In this document: in pieces, positions 45,803 to 54,409 of the stretch
Layout: each line of letters begins with the position of its first letter
Position numbering within the stretch: the stretch's first letter is position 1
NCBI RefSeq assembly: GCF_946190275.1
Contig: NZ_CAMHZQ010000001.1
Span: 186,001-250,000, forward strand
Length of the DNA stretch: 64,000 nt
Direction of reading: 5' to 3'
Origin: Streptococcus mitis
Lineage (GTDB): Bacteria > Bacillota > Bacilli > Lactobacillales > Streptococcaceae
Notes under the pieces: model-generated
Database searches by the model: none
What the model saw: only the letters and a program-made list of their open reading frames with translations
What the model was told of the DNA's origin: nothing
Translations under genes and position numbers: made by a program

Positions 45803-46422
45803 TTGAAGAAATCGGAAAAGTTGAAAGAATACAGAAAGACTCTCGTAATTGCAAACTATCAATTAAAGCCTCAAAAATATTAACAGATATCCATTTAGGC
45901 GATAGTATAGCAGTAAATGGTATCTGTCTTACAGTTACTCATTTCAATCATCAAGCCTTTACAGTTGATGTAATGAATGAAACATGGAGTCGAACAGCCC
46001 TTACTCTATTAAAACATGGAAGTGAGGTAAATCTAGAAAGAGCCTTATCTGTCAACGGTCGACTTGGGGGTCACGTCGTTACAGGACACATTGATGGTAC
46101 AGGAAAAATCTCGTCAATAAAAAAAGATGATAATGCTGTATGGTATCAAATCAACACACAAAAAGAAATTTTAGATTTAATAGTTGAAAAAGGATCTATT
46201 ACAATTGACGGCATTAGTCTGACTGTCGCTAAAGTCTCCAAACTAAACTTTTCAGTATCTGTTATCCCTCATACCTTGGAACAAACCATTCTTAAGAGTA
46301 AACAAGTCGGGAGTACAGTAAATCTTGAAAATGATATCTTAGGTAAATATGTGCAAAAACTGATGGATAATTCTCCAAAATCAGAAATATCTAGAGAACT
46401 ATTATATCAAAATGGATTTTAG
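45787..46422 (+). CDS. ribE: Riboflavin synthase alpha chain
   Basis: This enzyme dismutates two lumazines to riboflavin. The 211-residue protein starts MFTGIIEEIGKVERI and contains two similar lumazine-binding domains, each with a GHVVTGHIDG- or LGKYV-type segment. The first reads NGICLTV and the second DGISLTV. Its start is within the end of ribD (16-base overlap), giving translational coupling. It has the MFTG start typical of the trimeric enzyme. Confidence 0.95.
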   Translation: MFTGIIEEIGKVERIQKDSRNCKLSIKASKILTDIHLGDSIAVNGICLTVTHFNHQAFTVDVMNETWSRTALTLLKHGSEVNLERALSVNGRLGGHVVTGHIDGTGKISSIKKDDNAVWYQINTQKEILDLIVEKGSITIDGISLTVAKVSKLNFSVSVIPHTLEQTILKSKQVGSTVNLENDILGKYVQKLMDNSPKSEISRELLYQNGF

Positions 46423-46441
46423 TAGAAAGGATGATCAGTCA

Positions 46442-47647
46442 ATGGAATATCGAAAAATACAAGAAGCATTAGAAACATTGCAGAAGGGACGACTTGTTCT
46501 TGTTATAGATGACAAGGATAGAGAAAACGAAGGAGACTTAATTTGTTCCGCACAAGCAGCTACAACAGAAAATGTTAATTTCATGGCTACTTATGCCAAA
46601 GGATTAATTTGTATGCCTATGAGCGAACGTTTAGCTAATCAATTAATGCTTTCACCTATGGTTGAAAACAATACAGATAATCATAAGACTGCTTTTACAG
46701 TTTCAATTGATTATAAGGAAACGACCACAGGTATTTCTGCAGAGGAAAGAGGACTGACCGCACGTATGTGTGTAGCTGAAGATATAACACCTTCTGATTT
46801 TCGCAGGCCAGGACATATGTTTCCTTTAATTGCGAAAAACGGTGGTGTTCTAGAAAGAAATGGACACACTGAAGCAACAGTTGATCTATTAAAATTAGCA
46901 GGACTAAAAGAGTGTGGCCTATGTTGTGAAATAATGAATCATGATGGCAAAATGATGAGAACAGATGATTTAATTCAGTTCTCTAAGAAACACAATATTC
47001 CACTAATCACCATCAAAGAATTACAAGAATATAGAAAAGTATATGATCAGCTGGTAGAACGAGTTTCAACTGTCAATATGCCTACTAGATACGGTAATTT
47101 TAAAGCAATTAGCTATATAGATAAACTAAATGGGGAACATCATCTTGCTCTTATTATGGGAAATATAGAGGATGAAGCCAATGTATTATGTCGGGTCCAC
47201 TCCGAATGTTTAACAGGAGATGTTTTAGGCTCTTTACGGTGCGATTGTGGACAGCAATTCGATAAAGCTATGAAAATGATTGCTGAGAATGGTTCGGGTG
47301 TCTTACTTTACTTGCGACAGGAAGGACGAGGAATTGGACTTATCAATAAATTAAAAGCCTATCATTTACAAGATCAAGGAATGGATACGCTCGATGCCAA
47401 TCTTGCATTAGGCTTTGAAGGTGATTTAAGAGAATATTATATTGGAGCACAAATGCTTAAAGACCTGGGACTACAGTCACTTCATTTACTGACAAATAAT
47501 CCTGACAAGGTTGAACAGTTAGAAAAATATGGAATTACCATTTCCAGTAGAATACCAATCGAAATAGAAGCCAATCCTTACGATAGTTTTTATTTAGAAA
47601 CAAAGAAAAATCGAATGGGTCACATTTTAAATATGGAGGAAAAATAA
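46442..47647 (+). CDS. ribBA: Bifunctional DHBP synthase / GTP cyclohydrolase II
   Basis: RibBA supplies both precursors of the pathway: DHBP from ribulose 5-phosphate and the pyrimidine from GTP. The 401-residue chain has an N-terminal DHBP synthase with DDKDRENEGDL and RRPGHMFPL, and a C-terminal GTP cyclohydrolase II with zinc site CLTGDVLGSLRCDCG and the active segment RQEGRGIGL. The ATG at 46442 is chosen because AGAAAGGATG lies ahead; an ORF start at 46412 is inside ribE. It is one base from ribH. Confidence 0.95.
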   Translation: MEYRKIQEALETLQKGRLVLVIDDKDRENEGDLICSAQAATTENVNFMATYAKGLICMPMSERLANQLMLSPMVENNTDNHKTAFTVSIDYKETTTGISAEERGLTARMCVAEDITPSDFRRPGHMFPLIAKNGGVLERNGHTEATVDLLKLAGLKECGLCCEIMNHDGKMMRTDDLIQFSKKHNIPLITIKELQEYRKVYDQLVERVSTVNMPTRYGNFKAISYIDKLNGEHHLALIMGNIEDEANVLCRVHSECLTGDVLGSLRCDCGQQFDKAMKMIAENGSGVLLYLRQEGRGIGLINKLKAYHLQDQGMDTLDANLALGFEGDLREYYIGAQMLKDLGLQSLHLLTNNPDKVEQLEKYGITISSRIPIEIEANPYDSFYLETKKNRMGHILNMEEK

Positions 47648-48115
47648 ATGAACACTTATGAAGGTAATTTAGTAGCGAACAATATTAAAATAGGTATTGT
47701 TGTAGCGAGATTTAATGAATTTATAACTTCAAAATTATTATCTGGAGCACTAGATAATCTCAAAAGAGAGAATGTAAATGAGAAAGATATCGAGGTAGCC
47801 TGGGTTCCAGGAGCTTTTGAAATACCACTGATTGCATCAAAAATGGCAAAAAGTAAAAAATATGATGCAATCATCTGCCTAGGAGCTGTTATTAGAGGTA
47901 GTACAAGTCATTATGATTATGTATGTAGTGAGGTATCTAAGGGAATCGCCCAAATCAGTTTAAATAGCGAAATCCCAGTTATGTTTGGCGTTCTAACGAC
48001 AGATACAATTGAACAAGCCATAGAGCGAGCTGGTACTAAAGCAGGAAATAAGGGTTCTGAGTGTGCACAAGGAGCTATTGAAATGGTCAACCTAATTCGT
48101 ACATTGGACGCATAA
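47648..48115 (+). CDS. ribH: 6,7-dimethyl-8-ribityllumazine synthase
   Basis: RibH condenses the pyrimidine with DHBP to give the lumazine that RibE uses. The 155-residue protein shows the family segments [28 protein letters not shown] and [16 protein letters not shown], with the active-site His. GGAGG is inside the end of ribBA. It is the last gene of the operon; the terminator is about 245 bases downstream after a degenerate BOX. Riboflavin made by this pathway also gives the MAIT-cell antigen in streptococci. Confidence 0.96.
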   Translation: MNTYEGNLVANNIKIGIVVARFNEFITSKLLSGALDNLKRENVNEKDIEVAWVPGAFEIPLIASKMAKSKKYDAIICLGAVIRGSTSHYDYVCSEVSKGIAQISLNSEIPVMFGVLTTDTIEQAIERAGTKAGNKGSECAQGAIEMVNLIRTLDA

Positions 48116-48167
48116 AACAGACTCTACTTTTAGACGAATAAAGAAACTTGGTAAAATCACAATTTAG

Positions 48168-48323
48168 TACTCTATGAAAATCATAGAGCAAACTAGGAAG
48201 CCAGTCGCAGATTGGTAGAACACAGCTTCGATGTTACAGACAAAACTGACAAAATTAGCTCAAAACACTATTTTGAGATTACTGATAAAACTGACGTGGT
48301 TTATAGAGATTTTTTACGAGTAT
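48168..48323 (-). repeat. Degenerate BOX element (C-to-A orientation)
   Basis: It starts TACTCTATGAAAATCATAGAG and GCAAACTAGGAAGCC (boxC complement) and ends ACTGACGTGGTTTATAGAGA with ...GAGTATT (boxA complement). The centre is diverged. The element lies in the rib operon 3' region, upstream of the terminator-like repeat. The 323 bases between ribH and mutL hold only these two items. Confidence 0.75.
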
Positions 48324-48337
48324 TCGGAAGAAAAAAA

Positions 48338-48399
48338 GTAAATATTTCCATGATAAAACGCATAAAATCAAGGTTTTTGAACACCTGATTTTATGCGTT
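48338..48399 (+). terminator. Terminator of the rib operon; copy 1 of a dispersed repeat
   Basis: GCATAAAATCA pairs with TGATTTTATGC and is followed by GTTTTTC. The surrounding 60 bases (GTAAATATTTCCATGATAAAA, CAAGGTTTTT, ACCTGA) are closely matched at 53018-53081. So it is a repeated module, not a private terminator. It can work in both directions, for rib (+) and mutL (-). Confidence 0.7.
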
Positions 48400-48438
48400 T
48401 TTCTGATTTTGAAAATTTTTCCCAGACTTTTTGCACTT

Positions 48439-50388
48439 TTAATATTTCCCCAACTCACGGAGACTGGTGTGATTTTCCTGAATGCGTCGGAACATCTTTT
48501 CCATATCCGACTTGGTAAAATGCACCAAAACAGGACGTCCATGAGGACAGTTGTAGGGATTGTCACATTGAGAAAGTTGATAAAGGAGCTGTCTAGCCGA
48601 ATGGTCATCGATACGATGGTTGGCCTTAATAGACCGCTTGCAAGACATCATGATAGCCAGCTCTGCCCGGTATTTCTTGATAGAAACTTCCTTGGTTAAA
48701 AGGAGCATGTCGCACATTTCATAGATGCCTGACTCAATCTCCTCCTCTGCCATCCAAATAGGATGTTCACGCAGGATAAATTGATTTTCTCCGTACTCTG
48801 CTAGAAAGACGCCCACTTCCTCCAAATGTGTCATTCTTTCCTTGAGACGGAGGGCATCATCCGCTGGAAATTCAAAGATATAGGGCACTAGGAGTTGCTG
48901 CTGGCTCTGGTCAACATTGCCAATGCTTTCACGGTACTCCTCGTACTTAACCCGTTCCTGCGCCGCGTGCTGGTCTATGATATAGAGCCCATCTCGCCCT
49001 TGGGCAAAGAGATAAGTCCCGTGCATTTGCCCGAAAAATTCCAACTCTGGGAAGCTTGAAGATTCTTCTCGCTCCAGCTTGTCATAGGCCTTATCCAGAC
49101 TGGCTAAATCTAGCTCTGGATGGTCTAGTTGGTCATAATTAGCAGGCTTTCTCTCTGCAAAATGCAGTTTTGCTGGCTTAGTCAATTGATCCAAGGTTTC
49201 CTTGGCAAACAGGGTCAAGTCTTGTCCTGCATCAGTCAATTCAACCTGATAATCAGCTACTTCAGCTTGACTAGGTCTTGTCGGCTCAGTATTCTCATAG
49301 TAGAGCGTATTTTCTTTGAGTGGGAGAATAGTTTGCTCCACCTTCTCACGATTGCGCACAGTCGATTTGGCAAGATTTTCCAAGGCATCTGGTATCAAGG
49401 TTTGTTCCTTGAGACTGTTTGCAATAGCTTCTGAAACCAAGGCCATCAATTCTTTTTCCTTGGAAATCCGCACCTCTTGCTTGGTTGGATGAACATTGAC
49501 ATCCGCTAGATAAGGGTCAATATGGATATGAATGACAGCCAACGGAAAGCGTCCCACCATGAGCTTACTGCCATAGCCGTCTAGAATTGCACGATTGAGC
49601 AGAAAGTTCTTGATATAACGGCCATTGATGAAGAGGCTGATATAGTTGCGGTTGGCTCTAGTTAACTCAGGCAAGGACACAAAACCTGAAATTTCGAAAT
49701 CAAGGTCAGAATTCTCAATTTCAATCATCTTCTTGGCACTCGCCAAACCGTAAATCCCTGCAATAGCTTGACGCAGTTGACCAGTCCCAGCCGTCCGCGT
49801 CATTTCCTTGCCATCACTAATCAAACTGAAGGAAATCTCAGGATGGGCCAAGCCCAAACGGTTGACAATATCAATGATATGAGACAACTCTGCTTGCTGG
49901 CTCTTCATATACTTGAGGCGGGCAGGCGTGTTGAAAAAGAGGTCCTCCACACAAACCTTGGTTCCCACAGGACTAGTCGCTGGGATGACTTCCTCAACTT
50001 CACCCCCACGCGCGACTAACTTGGTTCCATGACTTGCGCCCTCCACCGCCGTCAACAGAGATAGGACACTGACAGAAGCGATAGAAGGCAGGGCTTCACC
50101 ACGAAAACCAAGCGTTCGAATCCGAAAGAGGTCTGCTTGATTTTTTATCTTACTAGTCGCATGGCGACGCAGTGCTAATTCTACTTCATCGTGGGCAATT
50201 CCATGACCATTATCTGTGATTTGGATTTTCTTGAGACCAGCTTCCTCAATCTCAATGATAATCTGACTAGAGCCAGCGTCAATGGCGTTTTCTACCAGCT
50301 CCTTAACAACGCTAGCTGGACGCTCGATAACCTCTCCAGCTGCAATCTGGTTTGCCAACACCTCTGGTAATTCAATAATATGAGACAT
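48439..50388 (-). CDS. mutL: DNA mismatch repair protein MutL (HexB)
   Basis: MutL couples mismatch recognition by MutS to repair. The 649-residue protein has the N-terminal GHKL ATPase with [18 protein letters not shown] and TLGFRGEAL, and a C-terminal dimerisation domain. A Gram-positive endonuclease motif (DQHAxxER...) is present as [15 protein letters not shown], but the zinc-binding CPHGRP near the end ([12 protein letters not shown]) is also kept, as in nicking-type MutLs. In pneumococcus it is called hexB. mutS (hexA) is not beside it. Confidence 0.95.
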   Translation of the reverse strand: MSHIIELPEVLANQIAAGEVIERPASVVKELVENAIDAGSSQIIIEIEEAGLKKIQITDNGHGIAHDEVELALRRHATSKIKNQADLFRIRTLGFRGEALPSIASVSVLSLLTAVEGASHGTKLVARGGEVEEVIPATSPVGTKVCVEDLFFNTPARLKYMKSQQAELSHIIDIVNRLGLAHPEISFSLISDGKEMTRTAGTGQLRQAIAGIYGLASAKKMIEIENSDLDFEISGFVSLPELTRANRNYISLFINGRYIKNFLLNRAILDGYGSKLMVGRFPLAVIHIHIDPYLADVNVHPTKQEVRISKEKELMALVSEAIANSLKEQTLIPDALENLAKSTVRNREKVEQTILPLKENTLYYENTEPTRPSQAEVADYQVELTDAGQDLTLFAKETLDQLTKPAKLHFAERKPANYDQLDHPELDLASLDKAYDKLEREESSSFPELEFFGQMHGTYLFAQGRDGLYIIDQHAAQERVKYEEYRESIGNVDQSQQQLLVPYIFEFPADDALRLKERMTHLEEVGVFLAEYGENQFILREHPIWMAEEEIESGIYEMCDMLLLTKEVSIKKYRAELAIMMSCKRSIKANHRIDDHSARQLLYQLSQCDNPYNCPHGRPVLVHFTKSDMEKMFRRIQENHTSLRELGKY

Positions 50389-50435
50389 TTTTCAGCCCCT
50401 TTCCGTATCTATTTTCCTAGAAATTGATTAGTGCT

Positions 50436-50441
50436 ATTATA
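50436..50441 (-). promoter_or_regulatory. Extended -10 promoter of mutL
   Basis: The minus strand reads TATGGTATAAT, an extended -10, about 50 bases before the mutL ATG. Confidence 0.55.
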
Positions 50442-50511
50442 CCATATTTCAGAAAGGACAGAAAAGCTAGCACCACATAGAAGCCAAATCCCTCCACATA
50501 GACAAAGTCCC

Positions 50512-50572
50512 TTGCCATAGGCTATAAAATAGTGTTTAATAAAAGTGTACAAGAAGTGATCACAACCTTGTA
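50512..50572 (+). promoter_or_regulatory. Promoter and dyad operator of the LytTR operon
   Basis: TTGCCA (50512-50517), 17-base spacer, TTTAAT (50535-50540). At or just after the expected start lies the dyad TACAAG-AA-GTGATCAC-AAC-CTTGTA (50548-50572), whose inner and outer palindromes share a centre. It could be an operator or an RNA stem. It does not look like a standard LytTR direct repeat. Confidence 0.55.
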
Positions 50573-50594
50573 TAACTGAAAAGGAGAGAAATTT

Positions 50595-51035
50595 ATGAAA
50601 GTAGAACTACAGATTAGTGAAACTTACAAGGAGGAAAAGCTGATTGTCCAAGCACCTCAAGAAACCGAAAAAGTCCAAAAAGTCATCGAGTTCGCAGAAA
50701 ATCTGGACCGAACAGAAACAATCAAAGGAAAGATTGATGATCAGGTCTATCTAGTTAAGATTAGCAAGATTCAACGCTTCTATATCGAGAATCGGAAGGT
50801 TCTAGCAGAAACCGCGAGTCAGACCTACAGCATTGACTTACGACTCTATCAGATCCTTGAACTCTTGCCAACCAATTTTATCCAAATTTCCCAATCAGAA
50901 ATCATCAATATCGATTCCATCTCTCATCTCAAGCTCACCCCCAACGGCCTAGTAGAAATTTTCTTGAAAAACGAAAGCTTCACCTACTCTTCACGCCGTT
51001 ATCTAAAAACCATCAAGGAGAAATTAGAACTATGA
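50595..51035 (+). CDS. LytTR family DNA-binding regulator
   Basis: This 146-residue protein consists of a short N-terminal part and a C-terminal LytTR domain (about residues 45-146) with FYIENRKVLAETASQTYSID and FIQISQSEIINIDSISHLKL, and the end SSRRYLKTIKEKLEL. There is no receiver domain, so it is not a classical response regulator. It overlaps the DUF3021 gene by four bases. This arrangement is like HdrR/BrsR LytTR systems in S. mutans, where the membrane partner restrains the regulator. Regulon unknown. Confidence 0.85.
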   Translation: MKVELQISETYKEEKLIVQAPQETEKVQKVIEFAENLDRTETIKGKIDDQVYLVKISKIQRFYIENRKVLAETASQTYSIDLRLYQILELLPTNFIQISQSEIINIDSISHLKLTPNGLVEIFLKNESFTYSSRRYLKTIKEKLEL

Positions 51036-51490
51036 AAAAACAAATCTTCCACGACGCAGCTACTGGTGTTCTTATCGGCCTCATCCTCTCTATCATCTTT
51101 TCACTCATTTATGCACCAAGTACCTACGCCCCGTTAAGTCCCGACTCTCTCATCGGCCAAGTGATGGCTCAACATCAGGTTCACGGTGCCCTGGTCTTGC
51201 TCTACTGTACTCTTATCTGGGCAGCCATCGGTATGCTCTTCAACTTTGGCAACCGCTTATTCAGCCGTGACTGGAGCATGCTTCGTGCGACGCTTTCCCA
51301 TTTCTTCCTCATGCTAGTAGGCTTTATCCCACTAGCAACTCTAGCAGGTTGGTTCCCCTTCCACTGGATCTTCTATCTCCAGCTCATTATCGAGTTTTCA
51401 ATTGTCTACCTCATCATTTGGACTATTTCCTATAAAAGAGCATCAAAAAAAGTAGACCATATCAATCAACTCTTGAAGCATAAAAAGTAA
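51032..51490 (+). CDS. DUF3021 membrane protein, LytTR partner
   Basis: This 152-residue protein has four predicted transmembrane segments and a short basic C-terminus (KRASKKVDHINQLLKHKK). It is of the DUF3021 family. It starts with ATG overlapping the end of the LytTR gene by four bases (ATGA), a sign of coupled translation. In related LytTR systems the membrane partner inhibits the regulator, so it may be an antagonist here. That role is inferred, not shown. Confidence 0.8.
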   Translation: MKKQIFHDAATGVLIGLILSIIFSLIYAPSTYAPLSPDSLIGQVMAQHQVHGALVLLYCTLIWAAIGMLFNFGNRLFSRDWSMLRATLSHFFLMLVGFIPLATLAGWFPFHWIFYLQLIIEFSIVYLIIWTISYKRASKKVDHINQLLKHKK

Positions 51491-51510
51491 GAACCTCATA
51501 ATAAGCAAAT

Positions 51511-51538
51511 CCGAGAAAGAAACTTCTCGGTTTTTCTT
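51511..51538 (+). terminator. Terminator of the LytTR operon
   Basis: CCGAGAA pairs with TTCTCGG around a 6-base loop, followed by TTTTTCTT. It is 20 bases after the DUF3021 stop. Confidence 0.85.
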
Positions 51539-51626
51539 TATCCTGCTGCACCTTTCTATCATAGCGGTTATTTTCAGATCTTCTTTGTAAATTTTCTGTA
51601 ATTTTCTATCTTTTTTCAAAATATTC

Positions 51627-51655
51627 TTGCATTTTCCCAAAGTTTTTTGTAAAAT
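51627..51655 (+). promoter_or_regulatory. Promoter of the NRAMP-like gene
   Basis: TTGCAT (51627-51632), 17-base spacer, TAAAAT (51650-51655), about 50 bases before the ATG. Confidence 0.6.
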
Positions 51656-51705
51656 ATAGATTACATATCCAGATTATTCTGAAAATTCAAAAAGGAGTAC
51701 TTATC

Positions 51706-52968
51706 ATGTCGCAAGCTATTTCGTTAAATCAATCAACCTGGACAAGTAAACTAAAAGCAATGGGACCTGGAATCCTAATGGCTTCTGCTGCTGTTGGAGG
51801 TTCTCACATTGTATCTTCCACTCAAGCTGGTGGTTCTTACGGTTGGTCTCTACTTCTCTTGGTCATCTTAGCCAATGTCTTTAAATATCCATTTTTCCGT
51901 TTTGGTGCTGAATACACCGCTGATACTGGAAAGACTTTGGTTGAAGGTTATGCCGAAAAAGGAAAACTCTATCTCTGGATTTTCTTTATCCTCAATGTCT
52001 TTTCGGCTATGGTCAACACAGCTGGTGTCGCCATTCTGTGCTCAGCTATCATCGCCAGCGCCTTCCCAATGATCGGTCTTAGCATCACTCAGTGGTCCCT
52101 CATTCTCGTTGCCATCATTTGGGCTATGTTACTCTTTGGAGGCTACAAACTCTTAGACGGCATGGCAAAATGGATCATGTCAGCTTTGACCATTGCAACT
52201 GTTCTTGCAGTTATCATCGCGGCAATCAAGCATCCAGAATACAGCTCTGATTTTGTCGAAAAGACACCTTGGCAAATGGCAGCTCTACCCTTCATCGTTT
52301 CCCTCTTAGGGTGGATGCCGGCTCCTATTGAAATTTCAGCTATCAATTCACTTTGGTCTGCTGAAAAGAAAAAGACCGTCAACTTTAACACAGAGGACGC
52401 TCTATTTGACTTTAACGTTGGTTACATTGGAACAGCCATCCTAGCTGTGTTCTTTGTAGCACTGGGAGCATTGATTCAATATCCTACAGGGCAAGCAGTT
52501 GAAGCTGCTTCAGCCAAATACATCTCTCAATTCGTGGGCATGTATGCCTCTGTTCTTGGCGAATGGTCCCGTTACTTGATTACCTTTATTGCCTTCCTGT
52601 GTATCTTTGGAACAGTTATTACTGTTATCGATGGTTACTCTCGTGTCAATCAGGAATCTCTCCGACTGCTAATCAGTCAAAAAGAAGACAGTAGTAAATC
52701 TTTGAACATCTGGATGACCATCACTGCTATCATCGGTATCGTCATTATCAAGTTCTTCGCTGGTCAGGTTTCAACCATGCTCCGCTTTGCCATGATTGGT
52801 TCTTTCCTGACAACACCATTCTTCGCTCTTTTGAACTACGCCTTGGTAACGCGTGAAAACAAAAATCTTCCTTCTTGGCTCAAACACCTTGCCATTGCAG
52901 GATTGATTTTCCTCTTTGGCTTCGCCATCTTCTTTATCTACGCACTCGCAATCGGAAAAGCAGGATAA
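51706..52968 (+). CDS. NRAMP-family divalent-metal-type transporter (divergent)
   Basis: This 420-residue membrane protein has about eleven hydrophobic segments and starts KAMGPGILMASAAVGGSHIV, clearly of the NRAMP family by the TM1 GPG block. However, the canonical DPGN metal-binding motif of TM1 is replaced by VGGS. In TM6 the MPH motif reads MPAP (GWMPAPIEIS), so the Met is kept but the His is lost. It looks closest to the YcsG-like subgroup rather than to MntH. The ion carried is unknown. It has its own promoter and a terminator-like repeat downstream. Confidence 0.8.
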   Translation: MSQAISLNQSTWTSKLKAMGPGILMASAAVGGSHIVSSTQAGGSYGWSLLLLVILANVFKYPFFRFGAEYTADTGKTLVEGYAEKGKLYLWIFFILNVFSAMVNTAGVAILCSAIIASAFPMIGLSITQWSLILVAIIWAMLLFGGYKLLDGMAKWIMSALTIATVLAVIIAAIKHPEYSSDFVEKTPWQMAALPFIVSLLGWMPAPIEISAINSLWSAEKKKTVNFNTEDALFDFNVGYIGTAILAVFFVALGALIQYPTGQAVEAASAKYISQFVGMYASVLGEWSRYLITFIAFLCIFGTVITVIDGYSRVNQESLRLLISQKEDSSKSLNIWMTITAIIGIVIIKFFAGQVSTMLRFAMIGSFLTTPFFALLNYALVTRENKNLPSWLKHLAIAGLIFLFGFAIFFIYALAIGKAG

Positions 52969-53017
52969 TCGACAAAGCGCGAGATGAAGATAAGGTTTCA
53001 TTTCAAGAGAAAATTCA

Positions 53018-53081
53018 GTAAATATTTCTATGATAAAAAGCATAAGAACAAGGTTTTTAAGACCTGAACTTATGCTTTTTT
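53018..53081 (+). terminator. Terminator of the NRAMP-like gene; copy 2 of the dispersed repeat
   Basis: AAAAGCATAAG pairs with CTTATGCTTTT, followed by TTTACG. The phrase GTAAATATTTC.ATGATAAAA...CAAGGTTTTT matches copy 1 (48338-48399) with about one change in six bases by eye. The repeat includes the stem and about 20 bases on its 5' side. Confidence 0.7.
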
Positions 53082-53149
53082 ACGTTCTCAAAGACTGTTT
53101 ATACTCAAAAAACAGTTGAACAACTTCAACCACCTCTTATAAGAACTTT

Positions 53150-53262
53150 ATACTATTCGAAAATCTCTTCAAACCACGTCAGCTCTATCTGCAACCTCAA
53201 AGCTGTGCTTTGAGCAACCTGCGACTAGCTTCCTAGTTTGCTCTTTGATTTTCATTGAGTAT
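53150..53262 (+). repeat. BOX element, A-C type without boxB
   Basis: It starts ATACTATTCGAAAATCTCTTC (boxA) and ends CTTTGATTTTCATTGAGTAT (boxC) in 113 bases, with no central boxB. Its end is one base inside the nrdI stop codon (53262-53264), so it inserted flush with the end of the gene. Bases 53082-53149 have no clear feature. Confidence 0.88.
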
Positions 53263-53732
53263 TAATTCTCCCTTTCCAACTCATACAAATCTGCGATAAT
53301 CGCTGCGACACGTTTGATATCTTCCAGCATACCTCGCATTTCAAAGTCAGCCAAGACAGGGAAACCAAAGCGTTGGCTGTATTGCTTAGCTGTCAGGCAG
53401 TATTGGTTATTAAAGTTACGATTTCCTGAGCCAACCACGCCAAAACACTTACTAGCATTGTCACCATAGGCGATAAAATCCCCCACTGGTGTCGTCAAAA
53501 TCTCAACATCTCCATTATCCACGCCATTCCCACCTTCTAGGTAGGTCGGCAAAAAAGCGACATAGGGATGGTCCATTTCATAAAAATCTTGGCCTTCTTT
53601 GACCAAATCCTTGATATGAATCTTTTGAACCTCAATTCCCTCGTACTGGGACAAGAGATAGTCTTTCAAGCGCGTCACAAAACTCTCAGTATTGCCACTC
53701 AGACTAATATAAACTAAAGAAATTGTCTTCAT
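53262..53732 (-). CDS. nrdI: Ribonucleotide reductase stimulatory flavodoxin NrdI
   Basis: NrdI is a flavodoxin-like protein that helps assemble the dimanganese-tyrosyl cofactor of class Ib NrdF. The 156-residue sequence reads [20 protein letters not shown] and has the FMN-binding SLSGNTESF and [12 protein letters not shown] loops. The ATG at 53732 has GGAGGTACATATG upstream; the longer start at 53864 is spurious. nrdE and nrdF are not next to it, as in pneumococcus. A BOX abuts its stop codon. Confidence 0.92.
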   Translation of the reverse strand: MKTISLVYISLSGNTESFVTRLKDYLLSQYEGIEVQKIHIKDLVKEGQDFYEMDHPYVAFLPTYLEGGNGVDNGDVEILTTPVGDFIAYGDNASKCFGVVGSGNRNFNNQYCLTAKQYSQRFGFPVLADFEMRGMLEDIKRVAAIIADLYELEREN

Positions 53733-53761
53733 ATGTACCTCCATGATTTTATTTTTTATCG

Positions 53762-53801
53762 AAAAAGAACTACCAAGATTGTATCTTGATAGTTCTTTTT
53801 T
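53762..53801. terminator. Terminator between the membrane protein and nrdI
   Basis: GAACTATCAAGAT pairs with ATCTTGGTAGTTC (one G-U pair) on the minus strand, followed by TTTTTC. The other side is TTTTTTG, so it may act in both directions. Confidence 0.88.
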
Positions 53802-53809
53802 GTCAATAC

Positions 53810-54349
53810 TTAAGCAAGATCTTCTGTTTCCGCTTCTTCTGCCAAGGCTTTTTGTTGACGCCATATCTTGTAGAAGACAAGGGCTAGGAAGAGAACATTG
53901 ATGACAATAGAGAGAATGCTAACGGCTTGTGAAATAACACTTATCCCTAAACGCATGGTCTCATCGTGAACTAACTGCACAGCGTCCTGTAAACTAACAT
54001 AGCCATAAATCGAACCAATAATGGCTAGCAAAACATAGCCGACATAAGTATAGTTTGCATATTGCAAATTCTTACGAATAAGGAATACAATCGCTACTAC
54101 CACTAAAATAGCAGATAGCACAATCAAGGCCATATTAAAAATAGAATGAGTTGATTCTGCTACTCTATAGGTGTAATTGATGTTGTCTTCTAATTGCTGG
54201 GCACTAAGTCCCGCAACCTGTTTCTGAGCGGCAGCGGCACGAAGGGCTTCTTTGCTAGGCAAGGGACTCAACATTCCAAACAGAGACGTAGCTGAAATAA
54301 GGGCAGACAAGATTAGCAAGACCCATAGATAAATTGGTTTCTTTTTCAT
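53810..54349 (-). CDS. Small integral membrane protein of unknown function
   Basis: This 179-residue protein starts [20 protein letters not shown] and has four to five transmembrane segments with a hydrophilic N-terminal loop (about residues 30-70) and an acidic C-terminus. The ATG at 54349 has AGGAGGTTCT upstream. It is 60 bases after the response regulator gene and may have its own promoter (TGATATTATAGC in the gap), or be part of the same unit. No family could be named. Confidence 0.65.
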   Translation of the reverse strand: MKKKPIYLWVLLILSALISATSLFGMLSPLPSKEALRAAAAQKQVAGLSAQQLEDNINYTYRVAESTHSIFNMALIVLSAILVVVAIVFLIRKNLQYANYTYVGYVLLAIIGSIYGYVSLQDAVQLVHDETMRLGISVISQAVSILSIVINVLFLALVFYKIWRQQKALAEEAETEDLA

Positions 54350-54409
54350 GATAGAACCTCCTGATGTTATTATTGATATTATAGCACTTTTTGTAAAGGG
54401 ATACAAATT

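Noticed and set aside
48439..50388. Possible mutL inactivation (mutator)
   Set aside because: The frame is intact over 649 residues and all ATPase motifs are present.
53733..53864. N-terminal extension of nrdI to 53864
   Set aside because: It crosses a strong terminator hairpin and the family start MKTISLVY has its own GGAGG site.
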